Below are positions 1 through 5,696 of a stretch of 8,335 bases of DNA, in pieces; the first letter of the stretch is position 1; each line of letters starts with the position of its first letter. Position numbers and translations under genes: made by a program. The stretch spans positions 1 through 8,335 of the forward strand of contig JAITBS010000486.1 in assembly GCA_031283515.1 (NCBI GenBank), read 5' to 3'. This DNA is from Planctomycetaceae bacterium (GTDB lineage: Bacteria; Planctomycetota; Planctomycetia; Pirellulales; Thermoguttaceae). Below the pieces are notes generated by a model, which was given only the letters and a program-made list of their open reading frames with translations, was not told the origin of the DNA and searched no databases.

Positions 1-218
1 GCATCGTCATCAGAGTTAGAAGAGTAACGGCGAACACCGCCTCTAAATCTATGAGAGTGTGTTCCCCATTTATCTGCCAAATCAATAGTGAATAAATCTT
101 TGCTGTGTTCTTCCACCCATCGAAGAAGTTCTTCTTCCTTTTTTTGTGGAAGATTTTTTTTGACAAGATTATTCAAGTAGTACAAAACGATGTTCTTTTC
201 TTTTTTGTCGGTGTTCAT
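1..218 (-). CDS. Hypothetical protein, N-terminal part only (runs off left edge)
   Basis: An open frame starts at the ATG at 216-218 and runs through base 1 with no stop, giving 72 complete codons. The product begins MNTDKKEKNIVLYYLNN, followed by a charged, probably helical stretch (KKEEELLRWVEEHSKDLF, residues 27-44) and then a Gly/Arg/Ser-rich part (RFRGGVRRYSSNSDDD). I do not recognise the family. The early 'EEELLRWVEEH' pattern faintly resembles the N-terminal helices of FecR-type anti-sigma factors, but that is not enough to name it. There is no clear Shine-Dalgarno sequence before the ATG (bases read CATCTGATAAAATG). It is on the same strand as the DUF6884/GIY-YIG pair but separated from it by about 260 bases with its own palindrome, so it is probably a separate transcription unit. 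Confidence 0.6.
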   Translation of the reverse strand, partial: MNTDKKEKNIVLYYLNNLVKKNLPQKKEEELLRWVEEHSKDLFTIDLADKWGTHSHRFRGGVRRYSSNSDDD

Positions 219-300
219 TTTATCAGATGGGTTAAGTGGTACGGATTGTAAAAACAACACCCGTAATAATACCACGTCATTAAAACAATAGCAGAAACCC

Positions 301-317
301 CTGACAAATATTGTCAG
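301..317. promoter_or_regulatory. Candidate operator palindrome CTGACAA-ATA-TTGTCAG
   Basis: This is a perfect 7-base inverted repeat with a 3-base centre, followed by a third half-site in direct orientation: CCTGACAAA occurs at 300-308 and again at 319-327, 19 bases apart. It lies 83-99 bases upstream of the ATG at 218 and about 160 bases past the stop at 478. No T-tract follows the stem on either strand, so a dimeric repressor or activator site is more likely than a terminator. The regulator is unknown. Confidence 0.4.
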
Positions 318-477
318 ACCTGACAAAAAAATTTTGAAAAAAACAGCTGCCCGCAACAGAAAAGTAGAACAACATATAAAATCAACGTTTTAGCCAAACA
401 TCTCTACAAAAGAAAGAACGGCTAATAGAATAATTTTGAAACAATATTCTGTTTAACTTTTGAAAATGATTCCTCTG

Positions 478-738
478 TTATGTATTTTGATCAGTTTTTT
501 TTATAATATCTTCTATCATTTTAATATCAGTATCATTTAATGATTTTTTTTCTTGTCCTTTTTCTAAACAGAGTTCATTTTCTAACCAAAGCCCACTTTC
601 TCTAATTTTTTTCTTGGGAGAATAATTTCCCAACCAATCACTTGAAGCGTTGCATTCTTTACATGCAGAAATTGTATAAATTATTTTCGATTCTAATTCC
701 AACCTTTTTTCTTTGTCTTTTATTTCAAATACAATAAA
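478..738 (-). pseudogene. C-terminal remnant of the GIY-YIG-like gene, beyond an in-frame TAA
   Basis: These 86 codons are in the same frame as the GIY-YIG-like ORF at 739-1146 and directly follow its TAA. They read FIVFEIKDKEKRLELESKII and continue to a stop at 478-480. I judge this to be the rest of the same protein. As I remember the family, its members run on without a break here, with a similar 'VVFEV.DK.KRLELESKII' segment and a following 'NWLG.YSPK.KIRESGLW' segment (here residues 171-186 of the joined frame). 'RLELESKII' also has the shape of the GIY-YIG motif that carries the metal-binding glutamate (UvrC: 'ALLLE..LIK'). Independent translation is unlikely: the first possible start is a TTG at 702 with no spaced Shine-Dalgarno sequence, and it would drop the start of the motif region. 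Confidence 0.75.
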
Positions 739-1146
739 TTAAATATTTTCTTTTATATATTGACTCACCATTTTTTCTATTTTCTTTTGTTTTTCGAAAT
801 CAACCAAATGAAAATCATTATCCTTTGCTTTTTTCGAGGTTAAGTCTTTGTCCCATATTTTGAGGTACGGGTCATTATTTTTATTCAATATTGCTCTTCC
901 AATATTTTTTCTAAAAATACTTCGATCTTTATTTTCCTTAACAAAATGTTCTATTAACCTTGATGGAAGATTATTTTCTCCCGTATGTGTTCCTACTCTT
1001 ACAATTCTGTTTGTAGAATGTGCCAATTCGCCTTTTTCAAATAAGATATAAATACCGTTTTGTGGTATTTCGTTTTTTATGCATGAACAATTACATCTTT
1101 TCATGCTGTTAAATAATTGATGAATACGGTAACAAATATTATTCAT
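739..1146 (-). CDS. GIY-YIG-like nuclease family protein, truncated by a premature stop
   Basis: This ORF gives 135 residues; read through its TAA it would give about 222, which I think is the normal family size. The GIY motif is at residues 31-33 (NGIYILFEKGE), a degenerate YIG equivalent at 49-52 (VRVG), and the expected Arg and His follow at about R63 and H67 (PSRLIEHF). A conserved block ENKDRSIFRKNIGRAIL spans 71-87. GIY-YIG domains cut or repair DNA using one metal ion bound by a glutamate. Here that residue would lie after the stop, in 478-738, so the truncated product is probably inactive. The start is well supported: AAGGAGA (1153-1159) lies 6 bases before the ATG at 1146. The ATG is inside the end of the DUF6884 gene (8-base overlap), which indicates translational coupling. 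The region is very AT-rich: only 9 of 60 bases are G or C in 721-780. Confidence 0.65.
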   Translation of the reverse strand: MNNICYRIHQLFNSMKRCNCSCIKNEIPQNGIYILFEKGELAHSTNRIVRVGTHTGENNLPSRLIEHFVKENKDRSIFRKNIGRAILNKNNDPYLKIWDKDLTSKKAKDNDFHLVDFEKQKKIEKMVSQYIKENI

Positions 1147-1561
1147 TTTCAGTCTCCTTCTTTAACCATGCAAGTCTTTTTCCTTGAGAAAGTCCTTTCA
1201 TTGGATCTTTGGTGTGTTTTAATTTGGGAATTAAATATTCCGAATATTTTTTTCCAGTTAAAAACAGATATTCATTCTTTTCAATATCAGTTATCTTTTT
1301 TAATTTTTCAAATACTTCGTTTGCCCAATTTTCCCGAAAACTTTTTTTCTGGTTATTTAATGTTAAATCATAACTTTTTATTTCCTGTTCCATCTCAACT
1401 AATCCATATTTTGCGGAAAAGATAAATATTTTATCGTGGTCGATAGATTCAGCATATTTTAAACTTCGTTTGAATAATGAGCTAATATACAAGTCTCTTG
1501 CCTTATGTTTACCTTCGAGTTTCTGTTTACAGCACGAAATCAATATTATTCTTGTTGTCAT
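1139..1561 (-). CDS. DUF6884-family protein
   Basis: The 140-residue product matches the DUF6884 pattern from end to end: ISCCKQK at residues 8-14, ARDLYISSLF at 21-30, IFIFSAKYGLVE at 45-56, the SYDLTL segment at 63-68, GKKYSEYL at 103-110, and a closing 'P.KGLSQGKRLAWL' at 120-133. The paired cysteines C10-C11 and the SAKYGL motif are the most characteristic parts. The family has no established function known to me; its conserved Cys, Lys, Tyr and Asp positions suggest an enzyme, which is inference. There is no signal peptide or membrane segment, so it should be cytoplasmic. AAAGGAA (1569-1575) lies 7 bases before the ATG. The gene overlaps the start of the GIY-YIG-like gene (ATGAATAA, 1139-1146), so the two form a tight operon. 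The reading frame is intact although its partner is broken. Confidence 0.85.
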   Translation of the reverse strand: MTTRIILISCCKQKLEGKHKARDLYISSLFKRSLKYAESIDHDKIFIFSAKYGLVEMEQEIKSYDLTLNNQKKSFRENWANEVFEKLKKITDIEKNEYLFLTGKKYSEYLIPKLKHTKDPMKGLSQGKRLAWLKKETENE

Positions 1562-1582
1562 GTTTTTGTTCCTTTCAATATT

Positions 1583-1597
1583 TCCGTCGATGACGGA
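1583..1597. promoter_or_regulatory. Inverted repeat TCCGTC-GAT-GACGGA in the DUF6884 leader
   Basis: A perfect 6-base inverted repeat with a 3-base centre lies just upstream of the AAAGGAA ribosome binding site of the DUF6884 gene. In RNA it would be a small stem-loop in the 5' leader; as DNA it could be a dimer binding site. There is no T-tract after it in the direction of transcription, so it is not an intrinsic terminator. Confidence 0.3.
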
Positions 1598-1615
1598 GGG
1601 TTAAATGTATTTGAA

Positions 1616-1644
1616 ATTGTCAATCCGGAAACATTCCGAATCAA
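1616..1644 (-). promoter_or_regulatory. Candidate promoter with embedded palindrome for the DUF6884/GIY-YIG operon
   Basis: Read on the minus strand, TTGATT (1639-1644) and GACAAT (1616-1621) are separated by exactly 17 bases. Each matches the sigma-70 consensus at 4 of 6 positions. The spacer holds a perfect inverted repeat CGGAA-TGT-TTCCG (1626-1638), which is where a repressor would block polymerase. The neighbouring WYL regulator is an obvious candidate to bind there. Both the promoter and the binding site are inferred from sequence only. Confidence 0.3.
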
Positions 1645-1740
1645 CATCAAAATAACCTGACGTAACGTATTCCTTTTGGGAAAATCAATTAACGATTTTG
1701 TAATTGTACCCGATTACGGATCACAACACAATGGGAAGAG

Positions 1741-2748
1741 TTATTTTGTATTATTTTCTATGTTGTAGAGTTTGAGCATTTCGGTGATTTCGTCTTTGAT
1801 TTTTTGGCGTAAAGTCAATGGTTTGAGCACTTCGGCGGATTTTCCGAACTTTAATATCCAGTTGATCAATTCCCGTGTCGGAGCTAATTCAAATTCAATA
1901 ATGATTGATTGGTTTTCTTGTACTTTAAATTTTTGTGTTTCATGCCAGTGATGTTCCTGAACATATCGTGCCATTTCCGGTGCGATCCGGATACGAACTT
2001 TTTGTGCCGGTTCATTCGTAATAAAAACACCAAAACTGTTGCGGTAATATTTCGCAAGTTCATTCTTTTTCGGTTTCGTAAATTTTTTTGCTGTTAAATC
2101 GGCAAAAGTGATTCGGTTTGTTTTCCATGTTACAATCATCTGCCGTTCACACGAAAAACCGATAAGATAAAGCGTACCTTCGTAAGTTGCAAATTCGTAG
2201 GGATGAATTGAATAGTTTTTTTCCTGTGTTGAAAAATTCGATTGATAACGGATATTTACTTCTCTTTCATCTTCACAACCATTCATAAGTGTTCGCAAAA
2301 TTCCAGATTGTTTGGAGTAATTGCTCCATCCTCTTTTTATTTCGTGAAACGTTCCAAGCATTCGTTCTGCGCGTTGCATTTTTACCGAACCGAGTTGTTT
2401 ACGAATTTTTTTCAACGCTGAATGAGCGGCATCACCCAAATCGGTATTGGCAAGCGGTTCCAAAAAACGGCAACCCCAATCAATAGCGGCAACTTCATCA
2501 AACGTAAATACAGATGGTTCTCCGGCATCGTGAATATTCTTGTCGAGTTTCCATAAGATTCGACCATGTTTTTGTGTGAATTGTTGAACTGGCAGGTCGT
2601 TGTGGAGTGTTGCTAAGTAACGATTAACAGTGCGTGTGCTGACACCGAGTTCTTTTGCCAGAGTTTCAATTGGCAGTCCCTTCGGCGATCCGGAAAGTAA
2701 CGCAATTAATTCCCGTTGTCGGGCGGATGGATTGAGTGTTGTATTCAT
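1741..2748 (-). CDS. WYL-domain transcription regulator (HTH-WYL-WCX)
   Basis: The 335-residue product has the three-part layout of WYL regulators (the YafY/PafBC-like group). An N-terminal winged helix-turn-helix covers about 9-66, with the recognition region LAKELGVSTRTVNRYLATL at 30-48. A WYL domain at roughly 148-218 includes IHPYEFATYEGTLYLIGFS, where the signature W-Y-L is L193-Y194-L195. A C-terminal WCX-type domain covers about 247-325 (KVRIRIAPEMARYV ... APTRELINWILKFG). The family senses a ligand, often nucleic acid or a nucleotide, through the WYL domain and represses or activates nearby genes; the W-to-L change may alter sensing. It is a cytoplasmic DNA-binding protein. The ATG at 2748 is preceded by GAGAGAA, a weak ribosome binding site. 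It lies 179 bases upstream of the DUF6884 gene on the same strand, so it is a plausible regulator of that operon. Confidence 0.88.
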   Translation of the reverse strand: MNTTLNPSARQRELIALLSGSPKGLPIETLAKELGVSTRTVNRYLATLHNDLPVQQFTQKHGRILWKLDKNIHDAGEPSVFTFDEVAAIDWGCRFLEPLANTDLGDAAHSALKKIRKQLGSVKMQRAERMLGTFHEIKRGWSNYSKQSGILRTLMNGCEDEREVNIRYQSNFSTQEKNYSIHPYEFATYEGTLYLIGFSCERQMIVTWKTNRITFADLTAKKFTKPKKNELAKYYRNSFGVFITNEPAQKVRIRIAPEMARYVQEHHWHETQKFKVQENQSIIIEFELAPTRELINWILKFGKSAEVLKPLTLRQKIKDEITEMLKLYNIENNTK

Positions 2749-2836
2749 TTATGTTCTCTCAATTGATATAGTACAACAAAAAACAACTATTCATGCATGT
2801 AAACCCAAAACAGGTACAGTGGACAGCAAAAAACGT

Positions 2837-2893
2837 AACTGTCTATTTTATTAACAGTGTCCGCAGATTACGCAGATTTTCGCAATTTTTTTA
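2837..2893. repeat. Left arm of outer inverted repeat (contains GTCCGCAGATTACGCAGAT)
   Basis: This arm pairs with 3313-3397. On the plus strand it begins AACTGTCTATTTTATTAACA (2837-2856). The reverse complement of the far arm begins AACTGTCTGTTTTATCAACA, with 2 differences. Both then carry GTCCGCAGATTACGCAGAT followed by TTTCGCA here or GTTCGCA in the other arm. The 'CCGCAGATTACGCAGAT' motif is of a kind I have seen as a dispersed repeat in unrelated bacterial genomes. Confidence 0.7.
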
Positions 2894-2918
2894 AAACGTT
2901 TATTGAAATTGAATAAAA

Positions 2919-3253
2919 TGTAATCTATCAGTGGAATTTTTGTTTGAGGTTAAAATGGTATTCGCCCTGAAAGGGCAGGATATTAGTTGATAGTGGAGAG
3001 TTGATAGCGGAGAGTTCGCACGCGGATTCAAAACGTTTTGGTCGTACTCCGCTTGCGAACTATCCACTCTCCACTATCCACTATCCACTATCCACTATCA
3101 ACTCTCAACTATTCCATCGCCCTTTCAGGGCGAAATGGTTGGTTGTACGTTTAACCCTACCCGTTGGGTAGGGCTGGCTTCTATTGCCCTTTCAGGGCGT
3201 AGGAAAATATCAGGAAGGTAATCACAAAATAATAATTCCACTGATATATTACA
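2919..3253. mobile_element. MITE-like element 1, 335 bases, no transposase
   Basis: The ends are a near-perfect inverted repeat: TGTAATCTATCAGTGGAATT on the left (2919-2938) against TGTAATATATCAGTGGAATT read inward from the right (3253 to 3234), a single difference. Inside are four GC-rich hairpins: GCCCTGAAAGGGC (2964-2976), GCCCTTTCAGGGC (3119-3131), CCCTACCCGTTGGGTAGGG (3155-3173) and GCCCTTTCAGGGC (3186-3198). Between the first two lies a heptamer-repeat stem. No ORF for a transposase is present, so it would depend on an enzyme elsewhere. No clean target-site duplication is visible. A structured non-mobile repeat or an ncRNA locus is an alternative. Confidence 0.6.
2961..3134. repeat. Large cruciform-forming inverted repeat with heptamer arrays
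   Basis: The base is a perfect 16-base pair TTCGCCCTGAAAGGGC (2961-2976) with its complement at 3119-3134. Above it are five degenerate heptamers of TAGTGGA type (2984-3018) facing eight complementary heptamers (3056-3111; TCCACTA occurs four times in a row at 3070-3097). The tip is a second stem, GTTCGCACGCGGA (3014-3026) against 3048-3060 with one mismatch, closed by a loop containing the palindrome AAAACGTTTT (3030-3039). The two heptamer arrays differ in copy number, so they can pair in slipped registers. Confidence 0.75.
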
Positions 3254-3312
3254 ATAAAATATTCTTTTTAGTCTGTTCTCTTTTTGTATGTTTTTTCTGT
3301 TTCGTAATTTTC

Positions 3313-3397
3313 AAAAAAATAATCTGCGAACATCTGCGTAATCTGCGGACTAAATATCTGTAAATATCTGCGGATTCTGTTGATAAAACAGACAGTT
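3313..3397. repeat. Right arm of outer inverted repeat
   Basis: This arm is complementary to 2837-2893, with an extra 26 or so bases (about 3350-3376) holding further CAGATATTTA-like units. It ends 10 bases past the ligA stop codon. Within it, CTGTT-GATAA-AACAG (3377-3391) is a small perfect stem-loop, but no T-tract follows in the direction of ligA transcription, so it is not a standard terminator. Confidence 0.65.
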
Positions 3398-3406
3398 ATT
3401 GTTTCT

Positions 3407-5572
3407 TTATTGTCCCAACATTTTAAGAAATTCCGGTTCCTCAACAAGACGGATACCGAGATTTTTCGCTTTGGCAAGTTTACTGCCGGGTTCTTTACCG
3501 ACAAGAACAAATGTTGTTTTGGACGAAACACTCGACGAAACACGACCTCCATGTTTGTCGATCACTTCTTCAATTTCGTTGCGTTTAAAATGCTCCAATG
3601 TTCCAGTAACAACAATCGTCATCCCTTGCAACGGTAAATTTTGTACGTCAGTCGAAGTCTTGGTCAACGTATCGGATAAGGTATCAGATAATGTATCAGA
3701 TAAAATATCGGAACCAGAATTCAGATCGAATAGTCTTGTTTCCTTATTTTTTTGTTCAGTATTTTGATGACTGTTTTCACGGTTTCTGCCGATAAGTTCC
3801 TTGATTAAATCGTCAATCATTGCGGATTCTGTTCGGAAAAAATTAAATATGCTTTGAGCAATAACTGTACCAATTTCATTAATATTGCTCAATTCCTCTT
3901 CAGTTGCTGTACGAATTTTTTCAAGGTTTCCGAAATGTTTCGCCAAAATTCCAGCCACACGAACACCAACATGACGAATACTCAACGCATTCAATAATTT
4001 TCCTAAATCACGGTTTTTGCTTTTCTCGATACCGTCCAAGAGATTTTTAACAAGTAACGGTATTTCGTCCGGTTTTCGCGGTTTTGCTTTCATCCGTTCA
4101 AGATTTTTGGAACGAATTTTGTTCCAAGTCAGCCGATAAAGATCGCCGAAATTTTTGACAAGCCCCGAATCGACCAACTGGTCTATCAATTCCCTGCCGA
4201 GACCTTCAATATCCATTGCGTTACGTCCGGCAAAGTATCGTAGTTTTTCCTTAATCTGAGCAGGACATTCCGAATTATTGCAACGAATAAGAACACCGCC
4301 GTTGTCTTGCAACAGAACACCGCCGCAAACCGGACATAATTCCGGAAATTGAAACGGTTCAAGTTTTTTCGTACGTTTATGTTTTTCAACACGGACGATA
4401 TGCGGAATAATTTTGCCGGCTTTTTCGACAACTACCACATCGCCAATCCGAATATCTTTTCGTTCAATTTCTTCCGCGTTGTGTAAACTTGCACGGGAAA
4501 CGGTTGTTCCTGCGAGTTCGACCGGTTCCAATTCGGCGACCGGAGTTATTGTACCGGTTTTACCGACCTGAACACGAATCTCATGAATTTTGGTTACGGC
4601 TTCATATTTTTCGACTTTGTACGCAATAATCCAACGCGGAGATTTTGAGGTGGAACCGATTTTGTCACGCAAATCAAACCGGTCAATTTTCAGAACAAGT
4701 CCGTCAATTTCAAAATCAAGATCAGACAAAAAATTCTCATCGGCGGCGTACAGCGATTCGCAATAATCAACAGCGTCAGAAAAGGAATCAAAACGCCGGA
4801 CATGCGGTGTTACAGGAATACCGTAACTCTTCAACTCCTCAAGAAAATCAAAATGATTTTCCACATTCAATCCGTCACAAAAACCAATACTGTGCGCAAA
4901 AAACCGGAGCCGGCGTTCCGCACAGATTTTCGGATCAAGCAGCCGCACACTACCTGCTGTAACATTGCGAGTATTGGCGTATGTTGTCAATCCGGCATTC
5001 TGTTGAGATTGATTCAACAGAACGAGATCGGAATTACGCATATAAATTTCGCCGCGAATTTCAATTTGTTTCGGCGGTTTTTTCGTTGTCAACCTCAACG
5101 GAATATCTCGTAACGTCCGCACATTATGCGTAATATCGTCACCCAAAATACCGTTACCGCGAGTTAATCCCTGAACGAGAAGACCATCTTCATAAATCAA
5201 CGAAGCGGCAACACCATCAATTTTGAGTTCAATAATCCATGCGGGTTCTTTTGTTTTTTTCGAGTCAAGAGTTGAGGTATCGCCAAGTAATTTTGCAACA
5301 CGATTGCCGAATTCACGGAGTTCACCGATATTGTACGTATTTTCGATGGACAGCATCGGCACACGATGCGGAACCGTAACCAATCCTTCCATTGGTTCAC
5401 CGCCGAGACGTTGAGTGGGGCTATCCGGCGGAATTTTTTCATTGCTTTCGGCTTCCAACTTCTGGAGTTTTCGCAGCAAAAAATCATATTCCGTATCAGA
5501 AATAACCGGTTCACCAAGACGATAACACCGATCATAATCCCAAAGTTTTTTACGAAGTTCGTTAATAGACAT
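3407..5572 (-). CDS. ligA: NAD+-dependent DNA ligase LigA
   Basis: LigA seals nicks in DNA during replication and repair using NAD+. The 721-residue protein shows the full domain order. An Ia region (about 13-34, YDRCYRLGEPVISDTEYD) binds the nicotinamide part. The adenylation domain has the nucleophile K117 in KIDG (117-120), EIDGLVLKID (288-297) and RWIIAYKV (313-320). An OB fold follows. The four-cysteine zinc finger uses C413, C416, C431 and C436. Helix-hairpin-helix motifs lie at about 450-595, and a BRCT domain at about 645-721. All key residues are present, so it should be active. It is longer than the usual 670 or so residues, mainly because of a linker at 597-645 that holds the tandem repeat SDTLSDTLSDTL. 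The ATG at 5572 fits the normal family N-terminus, but no clear Shine-Dalgarno sequence precedes it. It appears to be a single-gene unit bracketed by repeat elements. Confidence 0.97.
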   Translation of the reverse strand: MSINELRKKLWDYDRCYRLGEPVISDTEYDFLLRKLQKLEAESNEKIPPDSPTQRLGGEPMEGLVTVPHRVPMLSIENTYNIGELREFGNRVAKLLGDTSTLDSKKTKEPAWIIELKIDGVAASLIYEDGLLVQGLTRGNGILGDDITHNVRTLRDIPLRLTTKKPPKQIEIRGEIYMRNSDLVLLNQSQQNAGLTTYANTRNVTAGSVRLLDPKICAERRLRFFAHSIGFCDGLNVENHFDFLEELKSYGIPVTPHVRRFDSFSDAVDYCESLYAADENFLSDLDFEIDGLVLKIDRFDLRDKIGSTSKSPRWIIAYKVEKYEAVTKIHEIRVQVGKTGTITPVAELEPVELAGTTVSRASLHNAEEIERKDIRIGDVVVVEKAGKIIPHIVRVEKHKRTKKLEPFQFPELCPVCGGVLLQDNGGVLIRCNNSECPAQIKEKLRYFAGRNAMDIEGLGRELIDQLVDSGLVKNFGDLYRLTWNKIRSKNLERMKAKPRKPDEIPLLVKNLLDGIEKSKNRDLGKLLNALSIRHVGVRVAGILAKHFGNLEKIRTATEEELSNINEIGTVIAQSIFNFFRTESAMIDDLIKELIGRNRENSHQNTEQKNKETRLFDLNSGSDILSDTLSDTLSDTLTKTSTDVQNLPLQGMTIVVTGTLEHFKRNEIEEVIDKHGGRVSSSVSSKTTFVLVGKEPGSKLAKAKNLGIRLVEEPEFLKMLGQ
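3669..3716. repeat. 12-base tandem repeat inside ligA
   Basis: On the plus strand the units are GTATCGGATAAG, GTATCAGATAAT, GTATCAGATAAA and a degenerate ATATCGGAACCA. They encode the SDTL/SDIL repeats at residues 621-636, in the linker between the helix-hairpin-helix and BRCT domains. The unit length is a multiple of three, so changes in copy number would keep the frame. Confidence 0.85.
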
Positions 5573-5696
5573 GATTTCTGTTCAATAAAATAAGGTTGAT
5601 AAAGGTAGGTAATTGAAAGGCAGGTAATTTGAAATGACAAGTTATTTGTGACAATTTAAGCAAAATGAACAAAAGGCAATTATTCAGCGAAATTTC
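5573..5696. other. ligA upstream region with a short direct repeat
   Basis: This stretch is the ligA leader and probable promoter region. It contains two adjacent similar units, AAAGGTAGGTAATTG (5601-5615) and AAAGGCAGGTAATTTG (5616-5631). On the minus strand it also has two TTGTCA boxes 8 bases apart (5635-5654 region). A TATAAT on the minus strand (5708-5713) lies at the edge of repeat element 2 but has no convincing -35 box. No gene is present. Confidence 0.4.

Larger units (their letters stand above)
2749..3406. other. 658-base intergenic region filled with nested repeats
   Basis: This gap between the 3' end of ligA and the WYL gene contains no gene I can support. It holds, from the outside in, a long inverted repeat (arms 2837-2893 and 3313-3397), a MITE-like element (2919-3253), and within that a large cruciform (2961-3134). 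The 88 bases nearest the WYL start (2749-2836) should hold its promoter, but I could not place convincing -35 and -10 boxes there. A palindromic CATGCATG lies within this stretch. Confidence 0.7.

Noticed and set aside
301..317. Intrinsic terminator
   Set aside because: The stem is AT-rich and no T-tract follows it on either strand.
478..702. A separate 74-residue gene starting at TTG 702
   Set aside because: The frame is continuous with the GIY-YIG-like ORF upstream except for one TAA, the protein similarity begins before 702, and no properly spaced ribosome binding site is present.
739..741. Reassigned TAA codon (alternative genetic code)
   Set aside because: TAA is the normal terminator of the other genes here (ligA, the TlpA-like gene, antitoxin, toxin, DUF6884), so global reassignment is excluded.
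3056..3111. CRISPR array
   Set aside because: The units are contiguous 7-base repeats with no spacers, and they form one arm of a hairpin.
3268..3552. 94-residue ORF on the minus strand
   Set aside because: It overlaps the end of ligA in another frame and otherwise translates the CCGCAGATTACGCAGAT repeat, a known source of spurious proteins.
4186..5640. Several ORFs of 60-150 codons on both strands within and around ligA
   Set aside because: They are alternative-frame shadows of the complete ligA coding sequence, without family features.
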